Shown here: one piece after another, positions 20,020 to 29,623 of the stretch
How positions within the stretch are numbered: position 1 is the first letter of the stretch
Layout of the letters: each line of letters starts with the position of its first letter
NCBI RefSeq assembly: GCF_026967805.1
Contig: NZ_JAPVBG010000002.1
Location: forward strand, 510,928-574,927
Length of the DNA stretch: 64,000 nucleotides
Reading direction: 5' to 3'
Origin: Blastococcus sp. VKM Ac-2987
GTDB lineage: Bacteria > Actinomycetota > Actinomycetes > Mycobacteriales > Geodermatophilaceae
Program-made: the position numbers and the translations under genes
Notes under the pieces: generated by a model
What the model was told of the DNA's origin: nothing
The model's input: only the letters and a program-made list of their open reading frames with translations
Databases searched by the model: none

Positions 20020-21558
20020 GTGCCTCGCGGTGATGGACGGCTGACGCACGACCTCGACCCCCAGTTCCCCGGACCTCAGGACGCCTGCGGCGTCTTCGGT
20101 GTCTGGGCGCCGGGGGAGGAGGTCGCGAAGCTGACCTATTTCGGTCTGTACGCCCTCCAGCACCGCGGTCAGGAGGCGGCGGGCATCGCGGTGTCCGACG
20201 GCGCCTCGGTCGTCGTCTACAAGGACCTCGGGCTGGTCAGCCAGGTCTTCGACGAACCGACCCTCGGCAGCCTGCGCGGCCACCTCGCCGTCGGCCACAC
20301 CCGGTACTCGACGACCGGCGCCTCCACGTGGGAGAACGCGCAGCCGACCTTCCGCACCACCGAGGCCGGGACAGGCCTGGCGCTCTGTCACAACGGGAAC
20401 CTGGTCAACACCGCCGAGCTGGCCAGCAAGGCCGCCGACGCCGGGGTGCCGGGCGCGTTCGTGGCGACCAACGACTCCGACCTGGTCACCGCGCTGATCG
20501 CCTCCTACCAGGACATCTCGGTCGAGGCGGCGGCGATGGAGGTGCTGCCGCAGCTGCGGGGGGCCTTCTCCATCACGTTCATGGACGAGGACACGCTCTA
20601 CGCCGCGCGCGACCCGCAGGGCGTCCGCCCGCTGGTGCTCGGCCGGCTCGAGCGCGGCTGGGTCGTGGCCAGCGAGACCGCCGCCCTCGACATCGTCGGC
20701 GCCTCCGTGGTGCGCGAGGTCGAGCCCGGTGAGCTGATCGCCATCGACGAGAACGGCCTGCGCAGCCAGCACTTCGCCCCGGCGGAGCCCAAGGGCTGCG
20801 TCTTCGAGTACGTCTACCTCGCCCGGCCCGACACCACGATCTCCGGGCGCGGCGTGCACGCCGCGCGCGTGGAGATCGGCCGCCGGCTGGCCAAGGAGCA
20901 CCCTGCCGAGGCAGACCTGGTCATCCCGGTGCCCGAGTCCGGCACCCCGGCGGCGGTCGGTTACGCCGAGGCGTCGGGCATCCCCTACGGACTGGGCCTG
21001 GTCAAGAACTCCTACGTGGGCCGCACCTTCATCCAGCCGAGCCAGACCATCCGGCAGCTGGGCATCCGGCTGAAGCTGAACCCGCTGCGGGACGTCATCC
21101 GCGGCAAGCGGCTCGTGGTCGTCGACGACTCGATCGTGCGCGGCAACACGCAGCGGGCGCTGATCCGGATGCTGCGCGAGGCCGGGGCCGTCGAGGTGCA
21201 CGTCCGCATCGCGTCGCCACCGGTCAAGTGGCCGTGCTTCTACGGCATCGACTTCGCCAGCCGCGCCGAGCTGATCGCCAACGGCCTGGACATCGACGGC
21301 GTGCGGGCGTCGGTCAACGCCGACTCCCTCGGCTACGTCTCCGAGCAGGGGCTGATCGCGGCCACCGAGCAGCCGGTCAACCGGCTGTGCACCGCCTGCT
21401 TCACCGGCGAGTACCCCATCCCGCTGGGCGCCCCCGAGGTGCTGGGCAAGCACGTGCTCGAAGGCATCGGCCAGCGCGCGGTGAGCGGCTGGACCGGGCA
21501 GCAGGCCGGCAGCGCCGCGGTGCCCGGCGGTGCCGAGGACGCGCTGAGGCGCCCGTGA
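20020..21558 (+). CDS. purF: Amidophosphoribosyltransferase
   Basis: 512 residues, GTG start. The first enzyme of purine synthesis transfers glutamine nitrogen to PRPP. A 22-residue leader precedes the N-terminal nucleophile Cys23 (DACGVFGVW), which is exposed after propeptide removal in Bacillus-type enzymes. The glutaminase half has GHTRYSTTG and CHNGNLVN; the phosphoribosyltransferase half has VVVDDSIVRGNTQ. Cysteines of the Fe-S type are present (GCVFEYVYLARPD region, PPVKWPCFYGID, RLCTACFTGEYP). purM follows after about 100 bases occupied by repeat R1. Confidence 0.97.
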   Translation: MPRGDGRLTHDLDPQFPGPQDACGVFGVWAPGEEVAKLTYFGLYALQHRGQEAAGIAVSDGASVVVYKDLGLVSQVFDEPTLGSLRGHLAVGHTRYSTTGASTWENAQPTFRTTEAGTGLALCHNGNLVNTAELASKAADAGVPGAFVATNDSDLVTALIASYQDISVEAAAMEVLPQLRGAFSITFMDEDTLYAARDPQGVRPLVLGRLERGWVVASETAALDIVGASVVREVEPGELIAIDENGLRSQHFAPAEPKGCVFEYVYLARPDTTISGRGVHAARVEIGRRLAKEHPAEADLVIPVPESGTPAAVGYAEASGIPYGLGLVKNSYVGRTFIQPSQTIRQLGIRLKLNPLRDVIRGKRLVVVDDSIVRGNTQRALIRMLREAGAVEVHVRIASPPVKWPCFYGIDFASRAELIANGLDIDGVRASVNADSLGYVSEQGLIAATEQPVNRLCTACFTGEYPIPLGAPEVLGKHVLEGIGQRAVSGWTGQQAGSAAVPGGAEDALRRP

Positions 21559-21569
21559 GCCCCGCGAGA

Positions 21570-21658
21570 ACGACGACCGAGCGAGCATCGCCCCTGGCTG
21601 GGGGCACCTCCCGCTTGCGGGGGACGGCGACCGAGGAGCGGAACGAGGGCGGAGTCGA
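21570..21658. repeat. Dispersed repeat R1, copy 2 (purF/purM junction)
   Basis: The outer halves match the copy at 13020-13086: CGACGACCGAGCGAGCATCGC at the left and GCGACCGAGGAGCGGAACGAG plus CGGAGTCGA at the right. Between them is an insert of about 35 bases with inverted C/G runs (CCTGGCTGGGGG, CACCTCCCGC, TTGCGGGGGA). The right end supplies the GGAG sequence just before the purM ATG. Confidence 0.7.
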
Positions 21659-21661
21659 GTC

Positions 21662-22726
21662 ATGACCGGACCGACGTTCACCTACGCGGCGTCCGGCGTC
21701 GACATCGACGCCGGGGAGCGCGCGGTCACCCTGATGCGGTCGGCCGTGGAGCGGACCAACCGCCCCGAGGTGGTGGGTGGGCTCGGCGGCTTCGCCGGTC
21801 TCTTCGCCCTGGACACGCAGAAGTACCGGAAGCCGCTGCTTGCCTCGTCCACCGACGGCGTCGGCACCAAGATCGCGCTGGCCCGGCAGCTCGACCGGCA
21901 CGACACCGTGGGCATCGACCTGGTCGCGATGGTCGTCGACGACCTGGTGGCCTGCGGTGCCGAGCCGCTCTTCCTCCAGGACTACGTCGCCTGCGGCAGG
22001 GTCGTGCCGGAGCGGATCGCCGCGATCGTCACCGGGATCGCCGCCGGCTGCACGCAGGCGGGGGCCGCCCTGGTCGGCGGGGAGACCGCCGAGCACGGTG
22101 ACCTCATGGACGCCGACGAGTACGACCTGGCGGCCACCGCCGTCGGCGTCGTGGAGGCCGACGCCGTCCTCGGCCCCGAGCGGGTCCGCAGCGGGGACGC
22201 CGTCGTGGCGATGGCCTCCTCCGGCTTCCACTCCAACGGCTACTCGCTGGTGCGCCGCGTGGTCGCCGCCGCGGGGCTGGACCTCGCCGCGACACCGGCC
22301 GGGCTGGACCGCCCCCTGGGGGACGTGCTGCTCGAGCCCACCCGCATCTACGCCCTGGACTGCCTGGCGCTGGTCGAGGAGCTCGGGGTGGGGGCGGTGC
22401 ACGCCTTCGCGCACATCACCGGCGGGGGGCTGGCCGGCAACACCGCCCGCGTGGTCCCCGAGGGGCTCCAGGCCGTGCTGGACCGCGGCACCTGGGTGCT
22501 GCCGGCCGCGGTGCGGCTGATGGAGGAGCACGGCGTGCCGCGGGCGGAGTCCGAGCGCGCCTTCAACTGCGGCGTGGGCATGGTCGCCGCCGTCGCCCCC
22601 GAGCAGGCCGACGCCGCCGTCGCGCTGCTGACGGCTCGCGGGGTGCCCGCGTGGGTCGCCGGCACCGTGCGGGACCGCGGCGACGACGCCGCGCCGGCCG
22701 CCGAGCTCACCGGCGCCTACCGCTGA
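21662..22726 (+). CDS. purM: Phosphoribosylformylglycinamidine cyclo-ligase (AIR synthase)
   Basis: 354 residues, ATG start. It closes the imidazole ring to form AIR using ATP. Signatures are SSTDGVGTKIALA, GIDLVAMVVDDLVACGAEPLFLQDY, GGETAEHGD and FAHITGGGLAGNTARV. It is full length. It lies 103 bases after purF and shares its transcript or is read through the R1 repeat, whose end acts as the ribosome-binding region. Confidence 0.97.
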   Translation: MTGPTFTYAASGVDIDAGERAVTLMRSAVERTNRPEVVGGLGGFAGLFALDTQKYRKPLLASSTDGVGTKIALARQLDRHDTVGIDLVAMVVDDLVACGAEPLFLQDYVACGRVVPERIAAIVTGIAAGCTQAGAALVGGETAEHGDLMDADEYDLAATAVGVVEADAVLGPERVRSGDAVVAMASSGFHSNGYSLVRRVVAAAGLDLAATPAGLDRPLGDVLLEPTRIYALDCLALVEELGVGAVHAFAHITGGGLAGNTARVVPEGLQAVLDRGTWVLPAAVRLMEEHGVPRAESERAFNCGVGMVAAVAPEQADAAVALLTARGVPAWVAGTVRDRGDDAAPAAELTGAYR

Positions 22727-22818
22727 GCCGACCCGGTGCGGCGCGTGCGCGTCGCCCCGGGCCCGGAACGACTCCCGGGCTCGGCGGACCCGCGCCCGGG
22801 CCGCCCGTGGACGGGAGA

Positions 22819-22862
22819 ACACCACGACACCGCTGCCCCGGAGGGCGGCGGTGTCGTGGTGT
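22819..22862. terminator. Bidirectional terminator between purM and DUF3073 gene
   Basis: Fifteen-base perfect arms ACACCACGACACCGC (22819-22833) and GCGGTGTCGTGGTGT (22848-22862) with a 14-base loop, placed between convergent genes. Confidence 0.85.
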
Positions 22863-22881
22863 CGGACGGATCAGCCGCGGG

Positions 22882-23106
22882 TCAGCGGCTGGCCGCCCAG
22901 TCGTCGTCGGAGTCGTCGTCCGCCCAACGATCGGCGTACGTGTCGTCCTCGTCCTCGTCGTCGTCATCAGCCGCGCTGGGCGCGGTGTAGGTCGACGACG
23001 AACCGGCCAGCTCGCGCTGAAGCGCGGTGAGGTCGGTGTTGGGTGAGCTGTACTTGAGCTCACGGGCCACGCGTGTCTGCTTGGCCTTCGCTCGGCCGCG
23101 CCCCAT
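22882..23106 (-). CDS. DUF3073 family protein
   Basis: 74 residues. MGRGRAKAKQTRVARELKY at the N terminus followed by SSPNTDLTALQREL is the recognisable DUF3073 opening, a small basic protein conserved in actinobacteria next to purM. The C-terminal third is strongly acidic (runs of Asp and Glu), so the protein has opposite charges at its two ends. GAGGGGG precedes the ATG. Function unknown. Confidence 0.9.
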   Translation of the reverse strand: MGRGRAKAKQTRVARELKYSSPNTDLTALQRELAGSSSTYTAPSAADDDDEDEDDTYADRWADDDSDDDWAASR

Positions 23107-23269
23107 CGGCTCGACCCCCTCGTTACGGAGTGCGGTGGACCAGCCAAGCGGCTGATGCGGCCCGCGTGGCGACCCCGACTGAGTGACTATGTCTCGGACA
23201 ACATTACGACACGGATCCGCGACGGGCACACGCCCTCCCCCTCGCAGGTGGTGCGCGCGTCGTCGTCGG

Positions 23270-24334
23270 TCAGCGGGGGAGCCGGATCGTGGCCAGCCGG
23301 CCGACCGTCCGGATCCGCTCCTCCGCCAGCCGATCGGCCGCCACGGCGGGGGAGATGCCCTCGGCGTCGGCGAGGGCGAACACCCGCAGCGCCACGCCGA
23401 AGATGCCGGAGGCCTTCGCCTGGGCGCGGTCGAAGGAGAACCCGTGCCGCTCGTCCTCCACCTGGATGACGCCGCCGGCGTTGACGAGGAAGTCCGGGGC
23501 GTAGAGGACGCCGCGCTCGCGCAGCCGGTCGGCCATCTCCGGGGTGGCCAGCTGGTTGTTGGCCCCGCCGCAGACGATCCGGCCGGGCAGTGCCTCCACC
23601 GTCTCCGCGTCCAGGGCCCCGCCGAGTGCGCAGGGCGCGTAGACGTCATGGGGGGTGCGCACCAGGGCCGCGGTGTCGTCGACGGCGCGCACCTGCGGGT
23701 GGCGGGCCTGCAGGCGCTGCACGGCGCCCTGGTCGACGTCGGTGACGACGACGTCGGCGCCGTCGTCGACCAGGTGGCCCACCAGCCACGAGCCCACCTT
23801 GCCCACGCCCGCCACGGCCACCGTGCGCCCGGCGAGCGACGGGGAGCCCCAGCAGTGCTGCGCGGCCGCCCGCATGCCCTGGAAGACCCCGTAGGCGGTC
23901 AGCACCGAGGAGTCGCCGCAGCCGCCGTAGGCCTCGGAGCGGCCGTGGGCGAACCGCGTCTCCCGGGCGACGACGTCGAGGTCGGCGTTGTAGGTCCCGA
24001 CGTCGCACGCGGTGAGGTAGCGCCCGCCGAGCGACTCGACGAAGCGGCCGTAGGCCCGCAGCACGGCCTCGGTCTTGGCGGTGCGCGGATCGCCGATGAT
24101 CACCGCCTTGCCACCGCCGAGGTCGAGGCCGGCCAGGCTGTTCTTGTACGTCATGGCGGCCGACAGCCGCAGCGCGTCGGCGACGGCGGCTTCCTCGTCG
24201 GCGTAGGGGTAGAAGCGCGTCCCCCCGAGCGCCGGCCCGAGGGCCGTGGAGTGGATGGCGATGATCGCCCGCAGCCCCGACTCGGGGTCGCTGCAGAACA
24301 CGAGCTGTTCATGACCGGATGCCAGGACGTCCAC
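23270..24334 (-). CDS. Glu/Leu/Phe/Val dehydrogenase (leucine or valine type)
   Basis: 354 residues from a GTG. The enzyme reversibly deaminates a branched-chain or aromatic amino acid with NAD. The N-terminal domain has [19 protein letters not shown], with the two lysines (Lys64 and Lys76) that bind substrate and catalyse; the Rossmann domain has [10 protein letters not shown] and then CGGANNQLA. The short leucine/valine-dehydrogenase length excludes the longer glutamate enzymes. The exact substrate is undetermined. Transcription looks leaderless (TACGCT, 7-base spacer). Confidence 0.9.
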   Translation of the reverse strand: MDVLASGHEQLVFCSDPESGLRAIIAIHSTALGPALGGTRFYPYADEEAAVADALRLSAAMTYKNSLAGLDLGGGKAVIIGDPRTAKTEAVLRAYGRFVESLGGRYLTACDVGTYNADLDVVARETRFAHGRSEAYGGCGDSSVLTAYGVFQGMRAAAQHCWGSPSLAGRTVAVAGVGKVGSWLVGHLVDDGADVVVTDVDQGAVQRLQARHPQVRAVDDTAALVRTPHDVYAPCALGGALDAETVEALPGRIVCGGANNQLATPEMADRLRERGVLYAPDFLVNAGGVIQVEDERHGFSFDRAQAKASGIFGVALRVFALADAEGISPAVAADRLAEERIRTVGRLATIRLPR

Positions 24335-24341
24335 GACGCCG

Positions 24342-24347
24342 AGCGTA
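24342..24347 (-). promoter_or_regulatory. -10 box of leaderless amino-acid dehydrogenase promoter
   Basis: On the reverse strand TACGCT lies 7 bases before the GTG at 24334. Confidence 0.55.
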
Positions 24348-24492
24348 GAACGCGCCGCGGCCGTGACCCGGTCCGAGGGAAGCGGCCGCGCGTCGGCCAC
24401 CCTCGACGGCGCCACCGGCAGGCGGGAGGGGCATGATCCTGGGCGGACCGGACGCGCGGGCCCAGGGCCCCGCGAGCACAGGAGGACTCTCG

Positions 24493-25488
24493 ATGGCCGC
24501 ACCCAAGCGACTGCTGGCACTGGCCCTGGCCGCGCCCCTGCTCCTCTCCGCGTGCACCACGGACAGCGCGAGCGACGGCGACGGCGGCGACGGAGCCGGC
24601 GGCGGGTCCGACGGCGCCGGGGGCGGGGGCGACCTGGCCTTCTCGGTGATCACGCACGGCTCGGCCGGTGACGCGTTCTGGGACGTCGTGCAGAACGGCG
24701 CGCAGGCGGCCGGCGAGGACCTCGGCATCGACGTCGACTACCAGAGCGACGGCGACCCGCAGCGGCAGGCGCAGCTGATCGAGGCGGCGGTGAACCAGGA
24801 CGTGGACGGCATCGTCGTCTCGATGGCGAACCCCGACGCGCTCCAGGGAGCCGTCGAGCAGGCGGTCGAGGCCGGCATCCCGGTGGTCACCATCAACTCC
24901 GGCGGCGGGGAGTCCGCCGAGTTCGGCGCCATCGGCCACGTCGGCCAGGACGAGACGATCGCCGGCCAGGGCGCCGGCCGCCGGCTGGCCGAGGACGGCG
25001 CCCAGGACGTGCTCTGCGTCATCCACGAGGCCGGCAACATCGGCCTCGAGCAGCGCTGCGCCGGCGCGGCGGAGGCGCTGGGCGGTGGGATCCGCACCGT
25101 GCAGGTCGACATCAACGACCTCACCGGCGCGCAGTCGACCATCGCCTCGCAGCTGCAGAGCGACGAGGGCATCGACGCGGTGCTGGCCCTGAACTCGGCC
25201 GTGGCAGCCGTCGCCGTGGAGGCCGCCCAGGACGCCGGCTCCGACGCCCGGGTGGCCACCTTCGACCTCAACGAGGACGTGATCGAGGGCATCCAGGCCG
25301 GCGACATCGCCTTCGCCGTCGACCAGCAGCAGTACGAGCAGGGCTACCTGCCGGTCGTGATGCTCCAGCTCTACGCCGAGAACCTGAACACGGTCGGCGG
25401 TGGCCAGCCGGTGCTCACCGGACCGGCGATCGTCGACGCCGAGAACGTCGACGCGATCGCCGACCTGGCCACGGCCGGCACGCGCTGA
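24493..25488 (+). CDS. Sugar ABC transporter substrate-binding lipoprotein
   Basis: 331 residues; AGGAGGA precedes the ATG. A lipoprotein signal ends in LLLSAC with Cys21 as the lipid anchor, followed by a Gly/Asp-rich linker to about residue 53. The rest is a periplasmic-binding-protein type 1 fold ([18 protein letters not shown], then [20 protein letters not shown]), as in ribose and other monosaccharide binders. It is the first gene of the operon SBP-permease-ATPase. The sugar is unknown; inositol, xylose and ribose classes look alike at this level. Confidence 0.93.
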   Translation: MAAPKRLLALALAAPLLLSACTTDSASDGDGGDGAGGGSDGAGGGGDLAFSVITHGSAGDAFWDVVQNGAQAAGEDLGIDVDYQSDGDPQRQAQLIEAAVNQDVDGIVVSMANPDALQGAVEQAVEAGIPVVTINSGGGESAEFGAIGHVGQDETIAGQGAGRRLAEDGAQDVLCVIHEAGNIGLEQRCAGAAEALGGGIRTVQVDINDLTGAQSTIASQLQSDEGIDAVLALNSAVAAVAVEAAQDAGSDARVATFDLNEDVIEGIQAGDIAFAVDQQQYEQGYLPVVMLQLYAENLNTVGGGQPVLTGPAIVDAENVDAIADLATAGTR

Positions 25489-26543
25489 GCACCCGGGAGG
25501 CGACCGCCCCGGCGGAGCGGCGGGGCGACGAGCGGCTCGGTGCCGCCGGCCCGCTGCGCCGGCTGCTGGTCAAGCCGGAGCTGGGCGCGCTGGTCGGCGC
25601 GGTCGCCGTGTTCACGTTCTTCGCGGTCCAGTCCGAGGTGTTCCGGTCGCCCCGCGGCATCGCCAACTGGCTCGACCCCGCGTCGACGCTGGGGATCATG
25701 GCGGTCGCGGTCGCGATGCTCATGATCGGCGGCCACTTCGACCTCTCCGCCGGCGTGATGACCGGGACCACCGCGCTCACGGTCGGCATCGTCGCCGTCG
25801 AGTTCCGGCAGCACCTGTGGGTGGCCATCGGCGTCGCGCTGGTCGTCGCCCTGGCGATCGGCTTCTTCAACGGCTGGCTGGTCACGCGCACCGGGCTGCC
25901 GAGCTTCATCATCACGCTCGGCACCTTCCTGATGCTCCAGGGCCTGAACCTGGGGCTCACCAAGCTGTTCACCGACACGGTCACCGTCGGCGGCATCGAC
26001 GACGTGCCCGGGTACGCGGTGGCCGAGTGGGTGTTCGCCTCCCGCGTGGAGGTGCTGGGCGCGCCGATCCGGGTGGCGGTCCTGTGGTGGCTGCTGTTCA
26101 CCGCGCTGGCGACCTGGGTCCTGCTGCGCACCCGCTTCGGCAACTGGGTCTTCGCCACCGGGGGCGACGAGGTGGCCGCCCGCAACGTCGGCGTGCCCGC
26201 CCGGCGGACCACGATCGCGCTGTTCATGACGACGGCGGCCGCGGCCTGGTTCGTCGGCACCACCCTCGCCGTCCGGCTGACCTCGGTGCAGGCCAACACC
26301 GGCATCGGCCAGGAGCTCATCTACATCGTGGCCGCGGTCATCGGCGGGTGCCTGCTCACCGGCGGCTTCGGATCGGCCATCGGCGCCGCGCTCGGCGCGC
26401 TGATCTTCGGGATGACCCAGCTGGGGATCCCGTACCTGCGCTGGGACGCCGACTGGTTCTACTTCTTCCTCGGCGCCATGCTGCTGCTCGCCGTCCTGGC
26501 CAACCGGCTGGTCCGCCGCTCCGCCGAGGCGGCCCGGCGGTGA
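25485..26543 (+). CDS. Sugar ABC transporter permease, apparent CTG start
   Basis: 352 residues if translation starts at the CTG at 25485, which overlaps the binding-protein stop as CTGA, the same geometry as the GTGA overlaps elsewhere in this window. There is no ATG, GTG or TTG in frame until GTG 25608, which would cut into the first membrane helix ([17 protein letters not shown]). Homology with the permease at 1.4 kb also requires the longer form. Family motifs: [18 protein letters not shown] and [20 protein letters not shown]. The ATPase gene overlaps its stop. Confidence 0.88.
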   Translation: MSTREATAPAERRGDERLGAAGPLRRLLVKPELGALVGAVAVFTFFAVQSEVFRSPRGIANWLDPASTLGIMAVAVAMLMIGGHFDLSAGVMTGTTALTVGIVAVEFRQHLWVAIGVALVVALAIGFFNGWLVTRTGLPSFIITLGTFLMLQGLNLGLTKLFTDTVTVGGIDDVPGYAVAEWVFASRVEVLGAPIRVAVLWWLLFTALATWVLLRTRFGNWVFATGGDEVAARNVGVPARRTTIALFMTTAAAAWFVGTTLAVRLTSVQANTGIGQELIYIVAAVIGGCLLTGGFGSAIGAALGALIFGMTQLGIPYLRWDADWFYFFLGAMLLLAVLANRLVRRSAEAARR

Positions 26544-27340
26544 CCGCGCCCCGGGACGGCGCCCCGCCGCTGCTGGAGCTGGCCGACGTCGGCAAGGACT
26601 ACGGCTCGGTCATCGCCCTCGACGGCGTCAGCACCACCGTGCGCGCCGGGGAGGTGACCTGCGTGCTCGGGGACAACGGGGCGGGCAAGTCCACCCTGAT
26701 CAAGATCCTCTCGGGCGTGCACCGGGCGGACCGCGGGACGGTGCTGCTGGACGGCCGGCCGGCGGGCTTCGGATCGCCGCGCGAGGCGCTCGACGCCGGG
26801 ATCGCCACCGTCTACCAGGACCTGGCGATGATCCCGCTGATGGCGATCTGGCGGAACTTCTTCCTCGGTGCCGAGCCGACCCGCGGCCGCGGACCCTTCC
26901 GGCGGTTCGACGTCGCGCGCGCGAAGGAGACCACCCGCCGCGAGCTGGCCGCGATGGGCATCGACATCCGCAACCCGGACCAGCCCGTCGGCACCCTCTC
27001 CGGCGGGGAGCGCCAGTCGGTGGCGATCGCCCGGGCGGTGCACTTCGGCGCCCGGGTGCTGATCCTCGACGAGCCCACCTCGGCCCTCGGCGTCAAGCAG
27101 GCCGGCGTGGTCCTGCGCTACGTGGCGCAGGCGCGCGACCGGGGCGTCGGCGTCGTGCTGATCACCCACAACCCGCACCACGCCCACCCCGTCGGGGACC
27201 GCTTCCTCGTGCTCAACCGGGGCCGGAGCCTGGGCGAGTTCGCGAAGGCCGACATCAGCCGTGAGGAGCTCACCCGGCTGATGGCCGGTGGTGCCGAGCT
27301 GGACGCGCTCGGCCACGAGCTGGAGCGCCCGGGGAGCTAG
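26540..27340 (+). CDS. Sugar ABC transporter ATPase
   Basis: 266 residues; the GTG overlaps the permease stop. It is a single-domain ATPase (Walker [10 protein letters not shown] at 44-52, signature LSGGERQS, Walker [12 protein letters not shown]-loop THNP), all intact. It is half the size of the two-domain RbsA class and resembles FrcA-type ATPases. It powers the SBP-permease pair encoded upstream. The closely similar ATPase at 0.6-1.4 kb has degenerate versions of several of these motifs. Confidence 0.93.
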   Translation: MTAPRDGAPPLLELADVGKDYGSVIALDGVSTTVRAGEVTCVLGDNGAGKSTLIKILSGVHRADRGTVLLDGRPAGFGSPREALDAGIATVYQDLAMIPLMAIWRNFFLGAEPTRGRGPFRRFDVARAKETTRRELAAMGIDIRNPDQPVGTLSGGERQSVAIARAVHFGARVLILDEPTSALGVKQAGVVLRYVAQARDRGVGVVLITHNPHHAHPVGDRFLVLNRGRSLGEFAKADISREELTRLMAGGAELDALGHELERPGS

Positions 27341-27387
27341 CCGCCGGGAGCGGCGGAAACCGTTCTGCACGCGTCAGGTCGACATAC

Positions 27388-27407
27388 CGACCGTGACGAG
27401 ACGGTCG
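27388..27407. promoter_or_regulatory. Inverted repeat between ABC operon and peptidase gene
   Basis: CGACCGT (27388-27394), a six-base loop and ACGGTCG (27401-27407). It may be a weak terminator of the ABC operon or an element in the leader of the M23 gene. I saw no recognisable riboswitch in 27341-27526. Confidence 0.35.
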
Positions 27408-27526
27408 CCGATCGTTCTGGTCCGCGGCGTGGCTGTGCTGCCGCGTGTTGCCTTTGTGACTCCCGGTGACAGTGGGACCGTTCGCAGGCCACACCGCCCA
27501 AACCCTCTTCCCCAGGGAGCGAGCAC

Positions 27527-28927
27527 ATGTCCCAGCGCCGTCCGTCCGGACCGGCGACCCCGCGGACCGGCACCGGCCGGGCCGTCGCGGGCCGCTCCAC
27601 CCGGCCGTTCCGCACCGCCCTGATCGGCGTGGTGGCCGGAGCGACGCTGATGGTGACCGCCGCTCCCGCCGGCGCCGTCCCCGAGCCGCCGCCCAACCCC
27701 AGCGACAGCCAGATCGGCGAGGCCCAGGGCCAGCAGGCGGCCGCCGCCGCCGAGGTCGGCCGCATCGCCGGGCTCGTCGCCGAGGCCGAGTCCGAGCTCG
27801 AGCGGGTGGGCGTCCAGGCCGAGGCCGCCGGCACCGCCTACCTCATCGCCGAGGAGGAGCTGGCGATCGCCCAGGAGGCCGCCGACCGCGCTGCCGCCGA
27901 GCTCCGCGCCGCCGACGAGGCGGTCGCCGCGGCCGGAAGGCGCATCGCGGCGTTCTCCCGGGACAGCTACATGAACGGCTCCTCGCTGACCAGCTCGGCG
28001 GCGCTGCTGGACTCCGAGGGCCCGGGCGAGCTCATCCAGCGGGCCGCGATGCTCGACTACGTGGCCGCCAACCAGCTCGACGTCCTCGGCGAGCTCGAGG
28101 TGGCCCGGGTGCGGCAGGCCAACGCCGACTCGGCCGCCCGCGCCGCCCGCGACGAGCGCGCCGCCGCGGAGGACGCCGCCCAGGCCGCCAAGGAGGCCGC
28201 GGACGCGCAGCTCGCCTCCCGGCAGGCCGCCTACGCGGAGATCGAGACCCAGAAGGCGCAGTACGAGGCCCAGCTGCAGGCCGCGCAGATCCGGCTGCTG
28301 GAGCTGCAGGGGGCGCGCAACGCCTACCAGCAGTGGGCCGCGCAGAAGGCGGCCGAGGAGGCGGCGGCCCGGGAGGCCGCCGAACGCGCCGCCCGCGAGG
28401 CCGAGGCGGCGGCCGAGGCCGCCCGGACCGCCGCCCGCGACGCCGCCGACAGCGGCGGCGGCAACGGCGGTGGGAACACCGGCGGCGGCAGCGGTGGCGG
28501 CGGTGGCGTGAGCGGCGCCGGATACGTCAAGCCCACGTCGGGCCGGGTGTCGAGCTGCTTCGGCTGGCGCTGGGGCGCCCTGCACGGCGGCGTGGACATC
28601 GCCGCCCCCATCGGCACGCCGGTCTACGCGGTGACCAGCGGCGTGGTGCGCCGCGCCGGTACGGCCACCGGCTTCGGCTACGCCGTCTACATCGAGGGTG
28701 ACGACGGCGCGGTGACCGTCTACGGCCACGTGCACCGGTACTTCGTGTCCACCGGCGAGCGGGTCGTCGCGGGCGAGCGGATCGCCGAGGTCGGCAACCG
28801 GGGCCAGTCCACCGGGCCGCACCTGCACTTCGAGGTCCACCCGGGCGGCCGGATGTACGGCGGCCAGGCCGACCCGGTGCCGTGGCTGAACGCCCGCGGC
28901 GTCCGGGTCGGGGGCTGCGGCGGCTGA
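27527..28927 (+). CDS. Secreted M23 peptidase with coiled-coil domain
   Basis: 466 residues. A signal peptide (to about residue 50, ending APAGAV) is followed by a long Ala/Glu/Arg-rich coiled coil (about 65-305) of the EnvC/PcsB type, a Gly/Ser/Asn linker, and a C-terminal LytM/M23 domain. Metal and catalytic residues are present: LHGGVDIAAP gives the HxxxD pair, and HLHFEVH supplies the second motif, so an active peptidoglycan endopeptidase is expected. Coiled-coil M23 proteins of this build act in cell separation. A ribosome-binding AGGGAG precedes the ATG. It is monocistronic. Confidence 0.92.
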   Translation: MSQRRPSGPATPRTGTGRAVAGRSTRPFRTALIGVVAGATLMVTAAPAGAVPEPPPNPSDSQIGEAQGQQAAAAAEVGRIAGLVAEAESELERVGVQAEAAGTAYLIAEEELAIAQEAADRAAAELRAADEAVAAAGRRIAAFSRDSYMNGSSLTSSAALLDSEGPGELIQRAAMLDYVAANQLDVLGELEVARVRQANADSAARAARDERAAAEDAAQAAKEAADAQLASRQAAYAEIETQKAQYEAQLQAAQIRLLELQGARNAYQQWAAQKAAEEAAAREAAERAAREAEAAAEAARTAARDAADSGGGNGGGNTGGGSGGGGGVSGAGYVKPTSGRVSSCFGWRWGALHGGVDIAAPIGTPVYAVTSGVVRRAGTATGFGYAVYIEGDDGAVTVYGHVHRYFVSTGERVVAGERIAEVGNRGQSTGPHLHFEVHPGGRMYGGQADPVPWLNARGVRVGGCGG

Positions 28928-28948
28928 CCGCACCCGCGACGGCACAGC

Positions 28949-28980
28949 GGCCCGCCACCCCTGGGGAGGGGTGGCGGGCC
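28949..28980. terminator. Bidirectional terminator
   Basis: Fourteen-base perfect arms (28949-28962 and 28967-28980) with a GGGG loop lie between the M23 gene and the convergent lipoprotein gene. Confidence 0.87.
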
Positions 28981-29005
28981 GCGGTCGTGCCGGGGGAGGG
29001 GGCGC

Positions 29006-29566
29006 TCAGCTGGACGGCGCGGTCTCCTCGGTGGACACCTCCAGGCCGCACTCCTCGGCGAGGTAGGTCTCCACGTTCGACGAGGCCTGGCTCAGCTCCT
29101 GCTCCAGCGGGGCCAGCTCCTGCTGCAGGGTGGCCAGCGCGTTCGGATCGGTCAGGTCGATGTTCTCCAGCGTCGAGGCGAACCGCTCGGCGCCGTCGGC
29201 GAGCGCCGTCCAGTCCGGGGTCAGCTCCTCGGGCGCCTCGATGGAGCGGATCTCCTCCGCCGCCGCCCGGAAGACCCGCGGCAGATCGGTCGGGTCGCCC
29301 GCCGTGGCGCTGCCGGAGATCCGATCCTGGATGGTCGAGGCCTGCGTGCAGAACTCGGAGCCGGCGCCCTCGGTGGCGGTCTGCTCCGAACCGGTCCCCG
29401 GGGAGCCGGTCTCGTCGGAGCCGGTCTGCTCCGCGGCGGAGGTCTCCGCGGCCGAGGTCTCCTCGGACGCGGTGGTGTCCTCGTCGTCGGACCCCCCGCA
29501 GCCGGCGAGCAGGGCGAGGGCGGTGGCCGCAGGGAGGACGGCGGCCCGGAGGATGGATCTGCGCAT
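29006..29566 (-). CDS. Putative lipoprotein
   Basis: 186 residues. The signal peptide ends in LLAGC with lipid-anchor Cys23, followed by a low-complexity Ser/Thr/Glu/Gly spacer (about 25-68) and a helical domain with two cysteines (FCTQAST and EECGLEV), which could form one disulfide outside the cell. No family is recognised. Transcription looks leaderless (TACCCT, 5 bases). Confidence 0.82.
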   Translation of the reverse strand: MRRSILRAAVLPAATALALLAGCGGSDDEDTTASEETSAAETSAAEQTGSDETGSPGTGSEQTATEGAGSEFCTQASTIQDRISGSATAGDPTDLPRVFRAAAEEIRSIEAPEELTPDWTALADGAERFASTLENIDLTDPNALATLQQELAPLEQELSQASSNVETYLAEECGLEVSTEETAPSS

Positions 29567-29571
29567 GGCCA

Positions 29572-29577
29572 AGGGTA
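29572..29577 (-). promoter_or_regulatory. -10 box of leaderless lipoprotein promoter
   Basis: Reverse-strand TACCCT lies 5 bases before the ATG at 29566. Confidence 0.5.
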
Positions 29578-29610
29578 GCGGCCGGGTGCGCGGTGCGGGG
29601 GCCTCGCGGC

Positions 29611-29616
29611 TAGCGT
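29611..29616 (+). promoter_or_regulatory. -10 box of leaderless MBL-operon promoter
   Basis: TAGCGT lies 7 bases before GTG 29624 and so favours that start over the in-frame GTG at 29615, which lies inside the box. Confidence 0.55.
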
Positions 29617-29623
29617 GCCGGTC

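Noticed and set aside
27341-27526. Possible c-di-AMP (ydaO-type) riboswitch before the M23 peptidase
   Set aside because: Such riboswitches precede actinobacterial cell-wall hydrolase genes, but I could not find their conserved sequence blocks here.
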